In this document: in pieces, positions 1 to 9,776 of the stretch
How the letters are laid out: every line of letters starts with the position of its first letter
Position numbering within the stretch: position 1 is the first letter of the stretch
Assembly: GCF_013114595.1 (NCBI RefSeq)
Contig: NZ_VTXE01000001.1
Span: forward strand, 124,001 to 188,000
Origin: Vibrio sp. 99-8-1
Lineage (GTDB): Bacteria; Pseudomonadota; Gammaproteobacteria; Enterobacterales; Vibrionaceae
Reading direction: 5' to 3'
Length of the DNA: 64,000 nucleotides
The notes under the pieces: generated by a model
The model's database searches: none
The model's input: the letters and a program-made list of their open reading frames with translations, nothing else
Told to the model about the DNA's origin: nothing
Position numbers and translations under genes: made by a program

Positions 1-954
1 ACACTCGCGGCTAGTAACATTACTCTCTATTTTGTTTCCCAATACAGTGGCAAACAACTAGAGCAGATTTTTTATGACAATCCACCAGAGTATGATCAAA
101 ACAAAATAATAGGTATGGCGGCTGGCGCACTGGTTCTGATTGTCTTTTTAATGGTTAGGATCTTAATTCACCGTATCACCAAGCCTGTGTTTCAGCTATC
201 AGATTGGGCAAAACAGTTATCAGAAAATGATATCCCCCCTCCAAGCAATTTGCGCTATTCAGAACTTAATCGTTTAGCAAACCAGCTCTCTATCAGCGTC
301 AAAAAACAGAGAGAAGCGGTAGAGCGTGAAGAGTTTTTCCTTCGTGCCGCCAGCCACGAAATGCGCACACCGTTAACCATTATCTCAGCAAGTGTCGAAA
401 TGCTTAACCGCGTTGCGGCAGATAGCCCTAAAAGCGCCACACGCGCCATTAATCGTATTTCTCGTTCAGTGGCAAATATGCAAGATATGGTCACCGCCCT
501 ATTGTGGTTATCTAGGGAAAACACACAAGGGTTAGCCACCGATACTGTCGCGCTTAAAGCGGTTGTAGAAGAGGTAATTCACCAGCATCAACACCTTATT
601 TTGGATAAAGATATTACACTATCAATCAATGAACCCACTCCCGTTCAGTTACCACGAGAAGTGCCTGAACTGATAAAAATTGTGCTGGTTAACCTGATTA
701 GAAACTCCATCCAACATACTGAGCAGGGCAACGTCAATATTGATCTGAGTTGTTCACAGATTAAGGTGACCAATCCATTCGAGCCACCCAGTTCTGTTCA
801 ATCGGGCTCAAACATCAATACCATGAGTTTTGGCATTGGGCTGTTTCTGGTGGAAAAAATTTGCATCAAACAAGGCTGGCAATTAACCCATCAACAAGAT
901 AATGAACACTTTATTGCTTCTATCCGGTTCAACAGACAGCGACCAACAGATTAG
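1..954 (+). CDS. Sensor histidine kinase, 5' end cut by window edge
   Basis: The reading frame is open from base 1, so the N-terminus lies outside the window. A periplasmic tail is followed by a membrane segment (roughly bases 112-165: AAGALVLIVFLMVRILI), a HAMP-like linker and a HisKA domain with the phospho-acceptor His in ASHEMRTPLT. The ATPase domain has the N box in VNLIRNSIQHT and a G box in FGIGLFLVEKI. It is an inner-membrane kinase that would autophosphorylate on His and pass phosphate to a response regulator, which must lie upstream because none is adjacent downstream. The HATPase region is compact, with the middle part shortened. The signal sensed cannot be told. Family assignment is firm. 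Confidence 0.9.
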   Translation, partial: TLAASNITLYFVSQYSGKQLEQIFYDNPPEYDQNKIIGMAAGALVLIVFLMVRILIHRITKPVFQLSDWAKQLSENDIPPPSNLRYSELNRLANQLSISVKKQREAVEREEFFLRAASHEMRTPLTIISASVEMLNRVAADSPKSATRAINRISRSVANMQDMVTALLWLSRENTQGLATDTVALKAVVEEVIHQHQHLILDKDITLSINEPTPVQLPREVPELIKIVLVNLIRNSIQHTEQGNVNIDLSCSQIKVTNPFEPPSSVQSGSNINTMSFGIGLFLVEKICIKQGWQLTHQQDNEHFIASIRFNRQRPTD

Positions 955-1049
955 ATGGCTCTCTGCGTGCAGGGATAAAATAGGTTGACGTCGATTTTTT
1001 AATCGATATTGTGTCTCAATGAATCTCAGGAATGGAATCAGGTGTAAAA

Positions 1050-1676
1050 ATGTCTTTTGAAGGAGCCATCACTTTTTTTATCGCTATCTTTATCTTTAGC
1101 GTAACCCCCGGTCCGGGCGTATTTGCCATACTGGCAAGAGCCTTAGTATACGGCGCCAAAAAGTGCACCTTTTTAGCGATGGGCATGGCCATCAGTGATC
1201 TTGTTTATTTGATTCTTGCCTGCTTCGGTTTGGCCACGATAGCGGAAAACTGGACCGAAGTTTTTGTTGCTATCCGCTATATCGGTGCTGCTTACTTGAT
1301 ATATCTCGGTTACAAAATGATCAAAACATTGCCGCAAGCGAAAGACGCCATACAGTCTGAAAGTCACGGTACCAATGACTCCCACTTAGCGAGCTTTATT
1401 CAAGGTTTTCTTATCTCGGCCTCAAACCCAAAAGTGATCCTTTTCTATATCGCCTTTTTGCCGACATTTATCGACTTAACTCTACTAGAAGCCAATGACA
1501 TCATGCTCGTCTCTGTACTGGCGTTCATTGGATTAATGGCAGGACTGATGCTTATCGCATTTGGTGCGGCCAGAATGGCTCGCTTGTTAAAAACACCACT
1601 AGCTCATAAACGACTTAACCGTGGTGCTGGCAGTATCATGATCCTAGCGGGAACCTACTTAGCAGTAAGCCGCTAA
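1050..1676 (+). CDS. LysE/RhtB family amino-acid exporter
   Basis: The protein has about 208 residues and six hydrophobic segments. The family signature lies near the N-terminus (SVTPGPGVFAILARAL), with the SASNPKVILFY segment in the middle. RhtB-type inner-membrane proteins export amino acids or homoserine lactone-like compounds by proton antiport. I chose the ATG at 1050 because AGGTG sits 5 bases upstream. An in-frame ATG at 1032 would have its Shine-Dalgarno almost touching the start. The 3' end overlaps the convergent HAD gene by 18 bases. Substrate is unknown. Confidence 0.88.
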   Translation: MSFEGAITFFIAIFIFSVTPGPGVFAILARALVYGAKKCTFLAMGMAISDLVYLILACFGLATIAENWTEVFVAIRYIGAAYLIYLGYKMIKTLPQAKDAIQSESHGTNDSHLASFIQGFLISASNPKVILFYIAFLPTFIDLTLLEANDIMLVSVLAFIGLMAGLMLIAFGAARMARLLKTPLAHKRLNRGAGSIMILAGTYLAVSR

Positions 1677-2258
1677 CAACTGCTTTGGTGTATGAACAAC
1701 ATAGGTCGGGTTTCTTGTGGCAAGCAGCGACTCAGTTTGCCACCCCCAAGTTACCGCAATTGAACTCAGCCCAGCTTGATTAGCTGCATCAATATCGCTC
1801 GCGCTATCCCCTATCATTACGAGCTCTTCGCCATACTGCTGTTTCAATGCCTTAAGCTTATCCGTTTTACTTCCATCACTGTCTCCACCAAGAATAAAAC
1901 TAAAATAATGTGCTATTTGGTGATGAGTAAGTATTGCCTTAACAATTGTGCTATTCCCTGCGGACAGTACCGCTAATGGCATTTTTTGGGATAGGGTTGC
2001 AATCACTTCAGGAATATCGTCAAAAAGGCGTGGCATTAAGGTTTGCCCTTTCACCGCTCTTGCTACTTCAATCGCAAACTGTTCTTCATTAAGCCCCAGC
2101 TTTTTACCCATCTCTTCAAAGGTAACAGGGTCAAGATCAGCAAATGGATTGGCTGGCAATGGTTGTTTATGGCCCAGATTTTTTGCTACATCACGACACA
2201 CCTTGGCATAGATCTCCAACGTATCTGCTAACACACCATCAAAATCAAAAATAAGCAT
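1659..2258 (-). CDS. HAD-superfamily phosphatase, phosphoglycolate-phosphatase-like
   Basis: This 199-residue protein has all HAD motifs: motif I LIFDFDGVLADT with the nucleophilic Asp, motif II LSAGNS, the Lys of motif III around SDGSKTDKL, and motif IV MIGDSASDIDAA. The helical cap after motif I points to the Gph/PGMB-like subclass. It is a soluble Mg-dependent phosphatase or phosphomutase whose substrate cannot be read from the sequence. It stands alone, convergent with the LysE-type gene. Confidence 0.88.
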   Translation of the reverse strand: MLIFDFDGVLADTLEIYAKVCRDVAKNLGHKQPLPANPFADLDPVTFEEMGKKLGLNEEQFAIEVARAVKGQTLMPRLFDDIPEVIATLSQKMPLAVLSAGNSTIVKAILTHHQIAHYFSFILGGDSDGSKTDKLKALKQQYGEELVMIGDSASDIDAANQAGLSSIAVTWGWQTESLLATRNPTYVVHTPKQLLAAYC

Positions 2259-2333
2259 TTAACCGTCCCTGTTACTTGAGTATAAAAACCATTTATTATC
2301 ACATTCTATTTTTAACAAACACCGTTGGTTTTA

Positions 2334-3200
2334 TTATTTGCGCAGTGAAGCCAAAACAAAGTCAACAAACGTACGGTTTTTTAATGATAACTGCTTGTCT
2401 TTATACAATAAATTTATTGGTGAAGGTTCAAGTAAACTCTGCGGCAGTACAGGCTGCAACGTACCATCTGCCAACTGCTGCGCTATCAATATTTTAGGCT
2501 GGAGTATCACCCCTATTCCCTGTACTGCGGCATGAGTTAATACTTGCCCGTTATTTGATTTTAAACGCGTCCTAGAATGATTGAACTGCAAGGGGTTTGA
2601 CGTCGTAACAGCATCATCATAATTAAAGCCGAGACAGGTGTGATGTCGAAGATCCGATACCGTTTCAATAACAGAATGTTGCTGTAAATAATCGGGGGAA
2701 GCAGCATAGATCATCTCATACACACCAACTTGTCTGGCGATCATTGACGAGTCAGCCAACTCCCCAATACGAACAATCACATCATACTGCTCATGAAGAG
2801 GGTCAATGAGTCGATTTTCCAGTATAAGATCGACGTTAATGCTCGGATATTGAGATAAAAATTCAACCACAATGGGGGCCAATATTTGGTTACCGTATGT
2901 CACCGGAGAGTTAACTCTCACCGTGCCTTGAGGTCTGTTTTCTAACGTCTGAATCTGATTTTCTGCATTATTAATATCATCCAAAATTCTTTGGCATTCG
3001 TGATAATAAATACGACCAGATTCCGTCAACGACTGGCGTCGAGTGGTGCGATTTAACAACCGGGAACCCAAGCTAGATTCAAGATACTGAATGTGTTTAC
3101 CAACCATGGTGGCAGAGATATCAAAATGACCCGATGCACTACGAAAACTACCATGGTTTACCACGTGTACAAAGATCGCCATACTGCGTAACTTATCCAT
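2334..3200 (-). CDS. LysR-family transcriptional regulator
   Basis: At 288 residues it has typical length for the family. The N-terminal winged helix-turn-helix (about residues 1-60, MDKLRSMAIFVHVVNHGSF through LLNRTTRRQSLT) is followed by a periplasmic-binding-like effector domain. GAGGGG stands just before the ATG. It is divergent from the monooxygenase-like gene at 3406 with 205 bases between, the usual arrangement for an activator of its neighbour. The intergenic region holds a perfect direct repeat that could be its operator. The inducer is unknown. The HTH is of the subgroup often controlling small oxidoreductase operons. Confidence 0.92.
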   Translation of the reverse strand: MDKLRSMAIFVHVVNHGSFRSASGHFDISATMVGKHIQYLESSLGSRLLNRTTRRQSLTESGRIYYHECQRILDDINNAENQIQTLENRPQGTVRVNSPVTYGNQILAPIVVEFLSQYPSINVDLILENRLIDPLHEQYDVIVRIGELADSSMIARQVGVYEMIYAASPDYLQQHSVIETVSDLRHHTCLGFNYDDAVTTSNPLQFNHSRTRLKSNNGQVLTHAAVQGIGVILQPKILIAQQLADGTLQPVLPQSLLEPSPINLLYKDKQLSLKNRTFVDFVLASLRK

Positions 3201-3315
3201 ATCCCCTCATTGATAGCCAGATTCATGATTCACAAAAAGCAATAGCAATGCTTCTCTCAACGGTACAGTCGCAGCCATTAAAACCGGCACATTAACAACT
3301 ATAAGTTTACAAAGA

Positions 3316-3346
3316 ATCAATTTTAACCAAGTTTATCAATTTTAAC
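3316..3346. promoter_or_regulatory. 12-bp perfect direct repeat in the LysR/monooxygenase divergent promoter
   Basis: ATCAATTTTAAC occurs at 3316-3327 and again at 3335-3346, 19 bases apart (about two helical turns), between the divergent LysR gene and the gene starting at 3406. Same-face spacing suggests binding by a dimer or tetramer. LysR operators usually have T-N11-A dyads, so the assignment to this regulator is inferred. Confidence 0.45.
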
Positions 3347-3405
3347 GATTAGATAAAATAGACACTACTTTGTTTTAAATACGACCCCTTATTGAGGACA
3401 CACAC

Positions 3406-3696
3406 TTGTCAGACCCTACTATAGTTATCACTGCAGAGCTAAAAATCCGCGACAATATTGATATTGCAACGGGTAAAGAGGCCATTATTCAGTTCTGTTC
3501 CGCGATGCGTTCCGAACCCGGTTGCCTAATGGCGGATCCGCATCAGGGTAAAGAGAACCCTCGTCAATTTGTTCTGTGGGAAAAATATCGAGACCAATCT
3601 GCATTTGAAGCACACTTTAGCGCTCAACACACTCAAGATTTTATTGCCTCAGAAATCACAGAGCTAGTCCAAGCATTCGACTCAAAAATGGTTTAG
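3406..3696 (+). CDS. Antibiotic biosynthesis monooxygenase (ABM)-domain protein
   Basis: This 96-residue protein has the ferredoxin-like alpha/beta pattern of small ABM-family quinol or heme-independent monooxygenases. The motif SEPGCLMADPHQ is followed by FVLWEKYRDQSAFEAH near the middle, and FIASEITELV near the end. I take a TTG start because GAGG lies 8 bases upstream and no ATG is near. It probably forms an operon with the oxidoreductase 41 bases downstream and is likely controlled by the divergent LysR protein. Substrate is unknown; many family members have no proven enzymatic role. Confidence 0.85.
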   Translation: MSDPTIVITAELKIRDNIDIATGKEAIIQFCSAMRSEPGCLMADPHQGKENPRQFVLWEKYRDQSAFEAHFSAQHTQDFIASEITELVQAFDSKMV

Positions 3697-3737
3697 CTAA
3701 AGATCCACTGCAATTTAACTTAAATAGGGTAACAACA

Positions 3738-4736
3738 ATGAAAGAACCGTTACGCTGGGGAATTCTAGGAACCAGCTTTATTTCGGCAGTGATGGCCGAG
3801 GCGATAAACGCCAATGAAGAGAGTGAAATTTATGCTGTTGCTGGCCGCAATCAAGATACATTAGCGGCGTTCGCCAAACAACACGCCATAAGCAGCACCT
3901 TTACCGACTATGATGCGCTTATCCAAGATGAACATGTAGATATTGTCTATATCGCCTTACCCAACCACCTGCATCATCCTTTTATTGTAAAGGCCGCAGA
4001 AGCAGGCAAAGCGATACTGTGCGAAAAATCGCTCTCTGTTGATATGGAGAAAACCGAATTAGCGCTGAATGCCGTCAAAAAACACAAGGTCTTCTTTGCA
4101 GAGGGTTTGATGTACTTAAATCACCCTTTTAGTGCAGCTATTCAGCACGCCGTTGCCGAAGGAAAAATTGGTAAATTACGCTCAATCAATGCCAGTTATA
4201 GCGCCGCGATCTCGCAATTTGTAAACCCTGACAGCAAAGGCACTTTATACAATTTAGCCTGTTATCCAGTCTCTCTAATTTATAGAGTGTTACAGTCTCA
4301 GCTTAACCCACAACAACAGCAGCAATATGATGTGTCTGCTTATGGTCGACGAGGAGCGGATGGAAATATCTGTGAAATTTCAGGGTTGATACGTTATTCC
4401 GACGATCTGGTGGTACGAGTTCATAGCGCAGAAGATTATGGCCTTCATCCTGAATTTACTCTACTTGGTAGCAAAGGAAGTTTAACCATCAACAGTAATC
4501 CATGGCTACCGACAACAACCAACACCATGACAATAACCGAGTATGAGAAAGCGGGCGAACAGATAACAATAAATGCCGAGGGTGACGCTTTCTACTATCA
4601 GGTGAAGAACATTGTCTCTGCCATTCAACAAGGGGCATTATCTCTTGCTCAACCGGCGGCCAATATCGACGACTCTTACCAGATAATGAAGTTGCTCACG
4701 ACCTTGGAACATTCAACAAGTTTTACAGGCAACTAG
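3738..4736 (+). CDS. Gfo/Idh/MocA family NAD(P)-dependent oxidoreductase
   Basis: This 332-residue protein has the N-terminal Rossmann motif WGILGTSFISAVMAEAI and the family's Lys motif LCEKSLSVDM (usually EKP; here KS). A C-terminal alpha/beta dimer domain begins around residue 120. Enzymes of this family oxidise or reduce sugars, inositols or trans-dihydrodiols in the cytosol. An AGGGTAAC Shine-Dalgarno precedes the ATG. It follows the ABM-type gene and is probably co-transcribed with it. The Pro-to-Ser change in the EKP motif is mildly unusual. Confidence 0.9.
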   Translation: MKEPLRWGILGTSFISAVMAEAINANEESEIYAVAGRNQDTLAAFAKQHAISSTFTDYDALIQDEHVDIVYIALPNHLHHPFIVKAAEAGKAILCEKSLSVDMEKTELALNAVKKHKVFFAEGLMYLNHPFSAAIQHAVAEGKIGKLRSINASYSAAISQFVNPDSKGTLYNLACYPVSLIYRVLQSQLNPQQQQQYDVSAYGRRGADGNICEISGLIRYSDDLVVRVHSAEDYGLHPEFTLLGSKGSLTINSNPWLPTTTNTMTITEYEKAGEQITINAEGDAFYYQVKNIVSAIQQGALSLAQPAANIDDSYQIMKLLTTLEHSTSFTGN

Positions 4737-4802
4737 GTAAAAAATAGGTAGGCAAAAAGGTAAGCAGACGAATAGTACGCTCAATAGCCTATCTATGCGT
4801 TA

Positions 4803-5051
4803 TTAGCTCAGTGATTCTGATTCTTTTGACGCATTCGTAGCAATAAAAGAGCGAATACAGTTTTTGCAGATACAGGTTTTTCCTTGCGCCTCTTTTGGCA
4901 GTGTCTGCAAAATCTGTTGAGGAAATTCAATGGTCGCATCTGCGCACCAGCAAGCGGCACTATCCCCACCTTGAGACAGATTTTCGCAGGCGTTATCGCC
5001 GCCACATAAAGGGCAGACATGTGGCTCGATTGATATCGGCTTTTTATTCAA
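4803..5051 (-). CDS. Small cysteine-rich CWC-family protein
   Basis: This 82-residue protein carries CPLCGGDNAC, then CWC, then CICKNC, the cysteine spacing of the CWC family, which presumably binds zinc. Function is unknown. The start is a TTG with AGGA about 9 bases upstream; no suitably placed ATG is in frame. It stands between the oxidoreductase and the terminator of the betaine operon and has no clear partner. Confidence 0.72.
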   Translation of the reverse strand: MNKKPISIEPHVCPLCGGDNACENLSQGGDSAACWCADATIEFPQQILQTLPKEAQGKTCICKNCIRSFIATNASKESESLS

Positions 5052-5115
5052 AATCCATTCCTATTAGATACTCTTTTGGCCAACAATGAATAGCAGCTTA
5101 GCATAAGACAAAAAG

Positions 5116-5148
5116 AAAGCAGAATACCGTATAACGATATTCTGCTTT
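5116..5148 (-). terminator. Rho-independent terminator of the betB-betA-transporter operon
   Basis: AAAGCAGAATA at 5116-5126 and TATTCTGCTTT at 5138-5148 form a perfect 11-bp stem with an 11-base loop. Read on the minus strand it is followed by CTTTTTGTC, a T-rich tail, 25 bases past the transporter stop codon. Confidence 0.8.
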
Positions 5149-5172
5149 GTCGTTTATATCGATTAGAGTTAG

Positions 5173-6390
5173 CTAGTTTGCCAGCTCAATTTTGCCAAAG
5201 TCGATTTTGTTCTCTGCTGGTGAGGTTTTAATCTCAACCACTTTACGGTAATGGCTAACCAGAATATAACCGAAGCAGCCTAAGATTAGTCCAATCGCTA
5301 ACGCGCCGACCCATTGAATTTGTAAGAAATCCAACTTAAACAGCAAGGTTAATCCGCTCAGCAATACCACATTACCTATGATGTACTTGGTCTTACCAAA
5401 ACGTTGCACCGTTAAATTTAGGTTGTCAGTATACAGACGAACTAATGAATCTAATGAGTTGATTACAAACGTTACGCCAACAAACACCATCGCCATATTG
5501 CTAATACCCGCCACCGGAATGTCATTAGCGCTGTAGTAATACAGTACCGTAAACCAGATACCGATAGGCACAGATGGGAAAATCATCATTGAAGCTAATA
5601 CTTGATAGGTTTTCATGCCACCAACAAAACGGGCAGTGAACTGGCCTATCATAATGCTCCACGCAAACCACCAGTAGAGATAAAACTCATGGTAGTCATT
5701 GATCGGTAAAACAAAGTTATGCAAGTTAGCAAAGTAGTCCCCTAGCAAGCCAAAGGTAGTAAAGAACTCGCCAACGCCAGAGCCGTCAGACAAGAATGCT
5801 CCAGCCCACATCATTACGATCAAGCCAAGGAACAGCCAGCTACTTCCTAGGCTCAAAATTCGTACATAGCGAATACTGGTACTTGAATAAACCGACGCCG
5901 CAATAACAGCAAAGACCACTAGATAGAAACTGCCAATAATGGTTTCGCCATCGCCGAGGGCAGGCATATACCATGGTAGGTTAACCAGTAGCAAATAAGC
6001 CGTAAACGCACAGGTTCCGATGATTATGAGGTTATTAATAAACTTGATTAACGGTATATCGAAAAACTTAACTCTAGGCTCTATTACGCAAAAGTAGAAA
6101 CAGGTCAAAAAGTAGAATGCCCAGATAAAGAATGCCCAAAAACCAAACTCAATAGCCAGTGGATTACTGAACGCATATTCCGGACTGGTTGCCACGTCAG
6201 CGTAACCAGCAAACTCGGTCAATGGAAACATAATCAAACCCACATCCAGACCAGATGTGAACAGAATAGCAATAAAGGTAAAGTTACGTACTGGTGTCAC
6301 ACCAATACACTTAATATTACCCCAACGATAGATAACAAATGCAATAGCGGCAAATACAAACAATATGCCGATGGATAACCAAGTGGTCAT
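5173..6390 (-). CDS. Divergent, short BCCT-like osmolyte transporter
   Basis: This very hydrophobic 405-residue inner-membrane protein contains YWWFAWSIMIGQFTARF near residue 240, matching the BCCT core pattern (WW-AWS-x3-G-x-F-x-AR). BCCT carriers take up choline, betaine or carnitine. Typical BCCT proteins have about 500-670 residues and 12 helices; this one appears to have about ten. Its place as third gene after betB and betA supports a choline or betaine transport role. GGAGG precedes the ATG. A 221-base gap with a large hairpin separates it from betA. A neutral name is safest: BCCT-like, substrate inferred from context. Confidence 0.7.
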   Translation of the reverse strand: MTTWLSIGILFVFAAIAFVIYRWGNIKCIGVTPVRNFTFIAILFTSGLDVGLIMFPLTEFAGYADVATSPEYAFSNPLAIEFGFWAFFIWAFYFLTCFYFCVIEPRVKFFDIPLIKFINNLIIIGTCAFTAYLLLVNLPWYMPALGDGETIIGSFYLVVFAVIAASVYSSTSIRYVRILSLGSSWLFLGLIVMMWAGAFLSDGSGVGEFFTTFGLLGDYFANLHNFVLPINDYHEFYLYWWFAWSIMIGQFTARFVGGMKTYQVLASMMIFPSVPIGIWFTVLYYYSANDIPVAGISNMAMVFVGVTFVINSLDSLVRLYTDNLNLTVQRFGKTKYIIGNVVLLSGLTLLFKLDFLQIQWVGALAIGLILGCFGYILVSHYRKVVEIKTSPAENKIDFGKIELAN

Positions 6391-6487
6391 TACTTAACCT
6401 CCATGTTGATATAACAAGAAAACATAATTCATTCCTTACGTTATGTTTTATTTGCTAAGCCGCAATTGTTACAACTGGCTCCTGCCA

Positions 6488-6529
6488 TCAGGTTTTAACT
6501 ATCGTGCTGACGATAGGTAAAGCCTGATA
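6488..6529. other. Intercistronic 19-bp hairpin between betA and the transporter gene
   Basis: ATCAGG-TTTTAA-CTATCGT (6488-6506) pairs with ACGATAG-GTAAAG-CCTGAT (6511-6529) with two mismatches and a 4-base loop. There is no T tract on the minus strand, so it is more likely an mRNA processing or stability element than a full terminator. Confidence 0.55.
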
Positions 6530-6611
6530 AATTGGACATAGCAATGTAATGGGCCGTTTGCGAGTATCGCGTAGGTAGGCCCCTCACCTTAATGGGTTAA
6601 CAAAAATTCGA

Positions 6612-8300
6612 TTAGTAACTCATCATTCTTTTTGGCGCTTGCTCTCGCTGATTCTCACGCCAGTCATCTGCCACAATCACTTCAGCATCACTTGCTGCCA
6701 GCATGTCGTTTCCTAAAATTAAGTCTGCTGCGCGCTCTGCAACCATAATGGTTGGCGCGTTTAAGTTGCCATTAGGAATGGTTGGGAATATTGACGAGTC
6801 GACGACTCTTAACCCTTCAACGCCATGAACCTTGGTTTCGGAGTTCACTACTGCCATCTCATCTTCACCCATTTTGCATGAACAAGAAGGGTGATAAGCA
6901 CTCTCTACAGAACTGCGCACAAACTGATCAATCTCTTCATCCGTTTGTACCGCTAACCCCGGCTGAATCTCTTCACCACGATACTCATCTAAAGCGGGTT
7001 GATTGATGATCTCACGAGTAAGCCGCACACAAGCTCTAAACCCTTCGATATCGTCTTGATGCTGTAAGTAGTTAAACTGAATTTGAGGTGCCACGCGGGC
7101 ATCGTTAGATACCACTCTTACTGAGCCACGGCTCTTCGGTTTATTGTGTCCAATATGAACTTGAAAACCGTGGCCTGAAAATGCTTCTTTTCCGTCATAA
7201 CGCATAGCCGCGGGCAAGAAATGATACTGAAGATCCGGCCACTCCAAATTTGCCTTTGAACGAATAAAACCGCACGATTCAAAATGGTTCGTTGCCCCTA
7301 AACCCGACTTATCCAAAATCCAGCGAGTACCGATCCATAGCTTGTTGAGCGGGTCTAACTTGCCATTTAGCGAGATAGGCTTTAAACACTTAAATTGGAA
7401 GTAGAACTCTAGGTGATCTTGTAAATTTTCACCCACACCTGGCAGTTCATGCACCAAGTCAATTCCGGCATCAGCCAAAGTAGCTGCGTTACCAATACCT
7501 GAAAGCTGCAATATATGAGGGGAGCCGATCGACCCAGCGGACAAAATCACTTCTTTGCCACACAGTAGATCCACCATTTTTCCCTTGCGCTCATAGCGAA
7601 CGCCGACGGCTTTCTTACCTTCAAACAGTACTTTGTGCACTTGAGCGTGCGTGATAACCGTTAAGTTTTTACGCTGCCTCGCGGGTTTTAAATAGGCATT
7701 TGCTGTCGACCAACGCACACCATTTTTTACCGTCATATGCATTGGGCCGAAGCCCTCTTGTTGAGCGGCATTGTAGTCGTCCGTTTGTAGATAACCGGCG
7801 TCGCTGCCCGCGTCTACAAATGCCTTATACAATGGGTTCTTCATATTATTGCCGTTGTTTACCGCTAATGGGCCACTATCGCCACGATAGTCTGACGCAC
7901 CAAACGCCCACTGTTCCGCTTTTTTAAAATAAGGTAAGCAGTGCGCATAATCCCAATTTTGAGCTCCTTCTTGCTGCCACTCATCAAAATCACGAGCATG
8001 CCCACGAACGTACACCATGCCATTGATGGATGACGAACCACCTAACACTTTACCTCTTGGGCAGTGCATGCGGCGTTGGTCTAAAAAGGGTTCTGCTTCC
8101 GTTTCAAACTGCCATGCGTATTTACTGGTGTTCATCGGAATAGAAAGAGCGGTTGGCATCTGTATAAAAATGCTTTTGTCACTGCCACCGGTTTCCAGCA
8201 GCAGCACTTTGTTGTTGTTCTCCGCAGAGAGACGGTTCGCCAGCACACACCCTGCACTACCCGCGCCGACAACAATATAATCGTATTGGACTTCAGTCAT
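6612..8300 (-). CDS. betA: Choline dehydrogenase
   Basis: This 562-residue GMC-family flavoprotein is close to the usual 556 or so. The FAD-binding motif [16 protein letters not shown] is at residues 9-24, the GMC signature is around [16 protein letters not shown], and the C-terminal active-site region contains the catalytic His in [12 protein letters not shown]. It oxidises choline to betaine aldehyde at the inner membrane, passing electrons to the respiratory chain. It follows betB by 9 bases, with AGGAGT ahead of the ATG, so the two are co-transcribed. Confidence 0.96.
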   Translation of the reverse strand: MTEVQYDYIVVGAGSAGCVLANRLSAENNNKVLLLETGGSDKSIFIQMPTALSIPMNTSKYAWQFETEAEPFLDQRRMHCPRGKVLGGSSSINGMVYVRGHARDFDEWQQEGAQNWDYAHCLPYFKKAEQWAFGASDYRGDSGPLAVNNGNNMKNPLYKAFVDAGSDAGYLQTDDYNAAQQEGFGPMHMTVKNGVRWSTANAYLKPARQRKNLTVITHAQVHKVLFEGKKAVGVRYERKGKMVDLLCGKEVILSAGSIGSPHILQLSGIGNAATLADAGIDLVHELPGVGENLQDHLEFYFQFKCLKPISLNGKLDPLNKLWIGTRWILDKSGLGATNHFESCGFIRSKANLEWPDLQYHFLPAAMRYDGKEAFSGHGFQVHIGHNKPKSRGSVRVVSNDARVAPQIQFNYLQHQDDIEGFRACVRLTREIINQPALDEYRGEEIQPGLAVQTDEEIDQFVRSSVESAYHPSCSCKMGEDEMAVVNSETKVHGVEGLRVVDSSIFPTIPNGNLNAPTIMVAERAADLILGNDMLAASDAEVIVADDWRENQREQAPKRMMSY

Positions 8301-8309
8301 AGTGACTCC

Positions 8310-9776
8310 TTAAAATGGGCTTTCTAGAGATTGCATACCAACATATACCGCTTTAACTTGGGTATAGGCATTCAGAGTCTCTCGGCCATTTTCTCGACCA
8401 ATGCCAGACATTTTATAACCACCTACTGGCATCTCTGCCGGTGACGCGCCATAGGCGTTTATCCAGCAGATACCGGCTTGTAACTGGTGAATAACTCGGT
8501 GAGCACGAGTAATATCTTGAGTAAACACACCCGCAGCCAAACCTAAGGCGGTGTTATTGGCACGACGAACCACTTCCTCTTCTTGTTCGAACGTTAAAAC
8601 AGACATTACAGGCCCGAAGATCTCTTCTTGCGTTAACGTCATCTCATCGTTGCAATCGGTAAAAATGGTAGGCGCTACAAAGAATCCGTCTGGGGCATTG
8701 TCAGGCTTTAGTGCGTGACCACCCGTTAATAGAGTTGCTCCCTCTGCTTTGCCCTTTTCTATATAACTCAGCACTTTTTGCTGATGATCATGGGAAATCA
8801 AGGCGCCAAAGTTAGTTTCTGCATCCATTGGGTCACCACACACAATATTTTGCTCGGTACGTTGAACCAGTCGTTCAATAAATCGTGGATAGATCTCTTT
8901 TTGCACAAATACACGCGTACCATTGGTGCAGATTTCGCCTTGAGTGTAGAAGTTTCCAAGCATGGCGGCTGACACCGCGTTTTCTACGTCGGCGTCGTTG
9001 AAAATGATGAGTGGGGATTTACCACCAAGTTCCATGGTGACTTCTTTAAGCGTGCTGGCAGCAGAAGCCATCACTTTTTTACCGGTTGATACTTCTCCGG
9101 TAAACGATACTTTGGCAATCTCTTCGTGATGGGTTAACCACTGGCCAACGCGACCATCACCTTGCACAACATTGAATACCCCATCAGGAACACCTGCTAG
9201 AGAGAAGATTTCTGCCAAACGTAATGCGCCAAGTGGAGTCTCTTCTGATGGTTTAAAGATCATTGCGTTACCGCACGCTAATGCCGGTGCTGCTTTCCAA
9301 CACGCAATTTGTAATGGGTAATTCCATGCGCCTATACCAGCACAAATACCTAGTGGCTCTCTTCGCGTGTAATAAAAGTCATCACCAATACTTTGTTGGT
9401 TACCCTCTAGGCCCGGCACCAAACCGGCAAAAAATTCTATGGAATCCGCACCGGTTACTACGTCGACAACCGAGGCTTCTTGCCACGGCTTTCCGGTATC
9501 TAATACTTCTACTTGAGCAAGCTCATCATTATGCTCGCGCAACAGTGCAACAGCTTTAAGTAAAATACGGCTACGCTCTGTAGCCGTCATAGCTGACCAA
9601 GCAAGAAAACCACTTCGGGCACTCTCAATTGCAGCTTGTTGAATGTGCTCATCAGCAACTTCAACAGCGTAACTTACCTTCCCTGTAGCAGGGTTCACTA
9701 CCTCGAACGTTTCTCCGCTTTTGTTAGCGATGAACTTTCCGTGGATATAATTTTGATAAACGATTAACGATGACAT
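8310..9776 (-). CDS. betB: Betaine-aldehyde dehydrogenase
   Basis: With 488 residues it aligns from end to end with the E. coli enzyme as I remember it: YIHGKF at the start, [18 protein letters not shown] with the general-base Glu, GEICTNGTR with the catalytic Cys, and [14 protein letters not shown] near the end. It oxidises betaine aldehyde to glycine betaine with NAD(P). I chose the ATG at 9776 because GGGAGA lies 6 bases upstream; the frame runs 45 codons further upstream but those do not resemble the family. It is the first gene of the operon. No betI repressor gene lies upstream. Confidence 0.96.
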   Translation of the reverse strand: MSSLIVYQNYIHGKFIANKSGETFEVVNPATGKVSYAVEVADEHIQQAAIESARSGFLAWSAMTATERSRILLKAVALLREHNDELAQVEVLDTGKPWQEASVVDVVTGADSIEFFAGLVPGLEGNQQSIGDDFYYTRREPLGICAGIGAWNYPLQIACWKAAPALACGNAMIFKPSEETPLGALRLAEIFSLAGVPDGVFNVVQGDGRVGQWLTHHEEIAKVSFTGEVSTGKKVMASAASTLKEVTMELGGKSPLIIFNDADVENAVSAAMLGNFYTQGEICTNGTRVFVQKEIYPRFIERLVQRTEQNIVCGDPMDAETNFGALISHDHQQKVLSYIEKGKAEGATLLTGGHALKPDNAPDGFFVAPTIFTDCNDEMTLTQEEIFGPVMSVLTFEQEEEVVRRANNTALGLAAGVFTQDITRAHRVIHQLQAGICWINAYGASPAEMPVGGYKMSGIGRENGRETLNAYTQVKAVYVGMQSLESPF

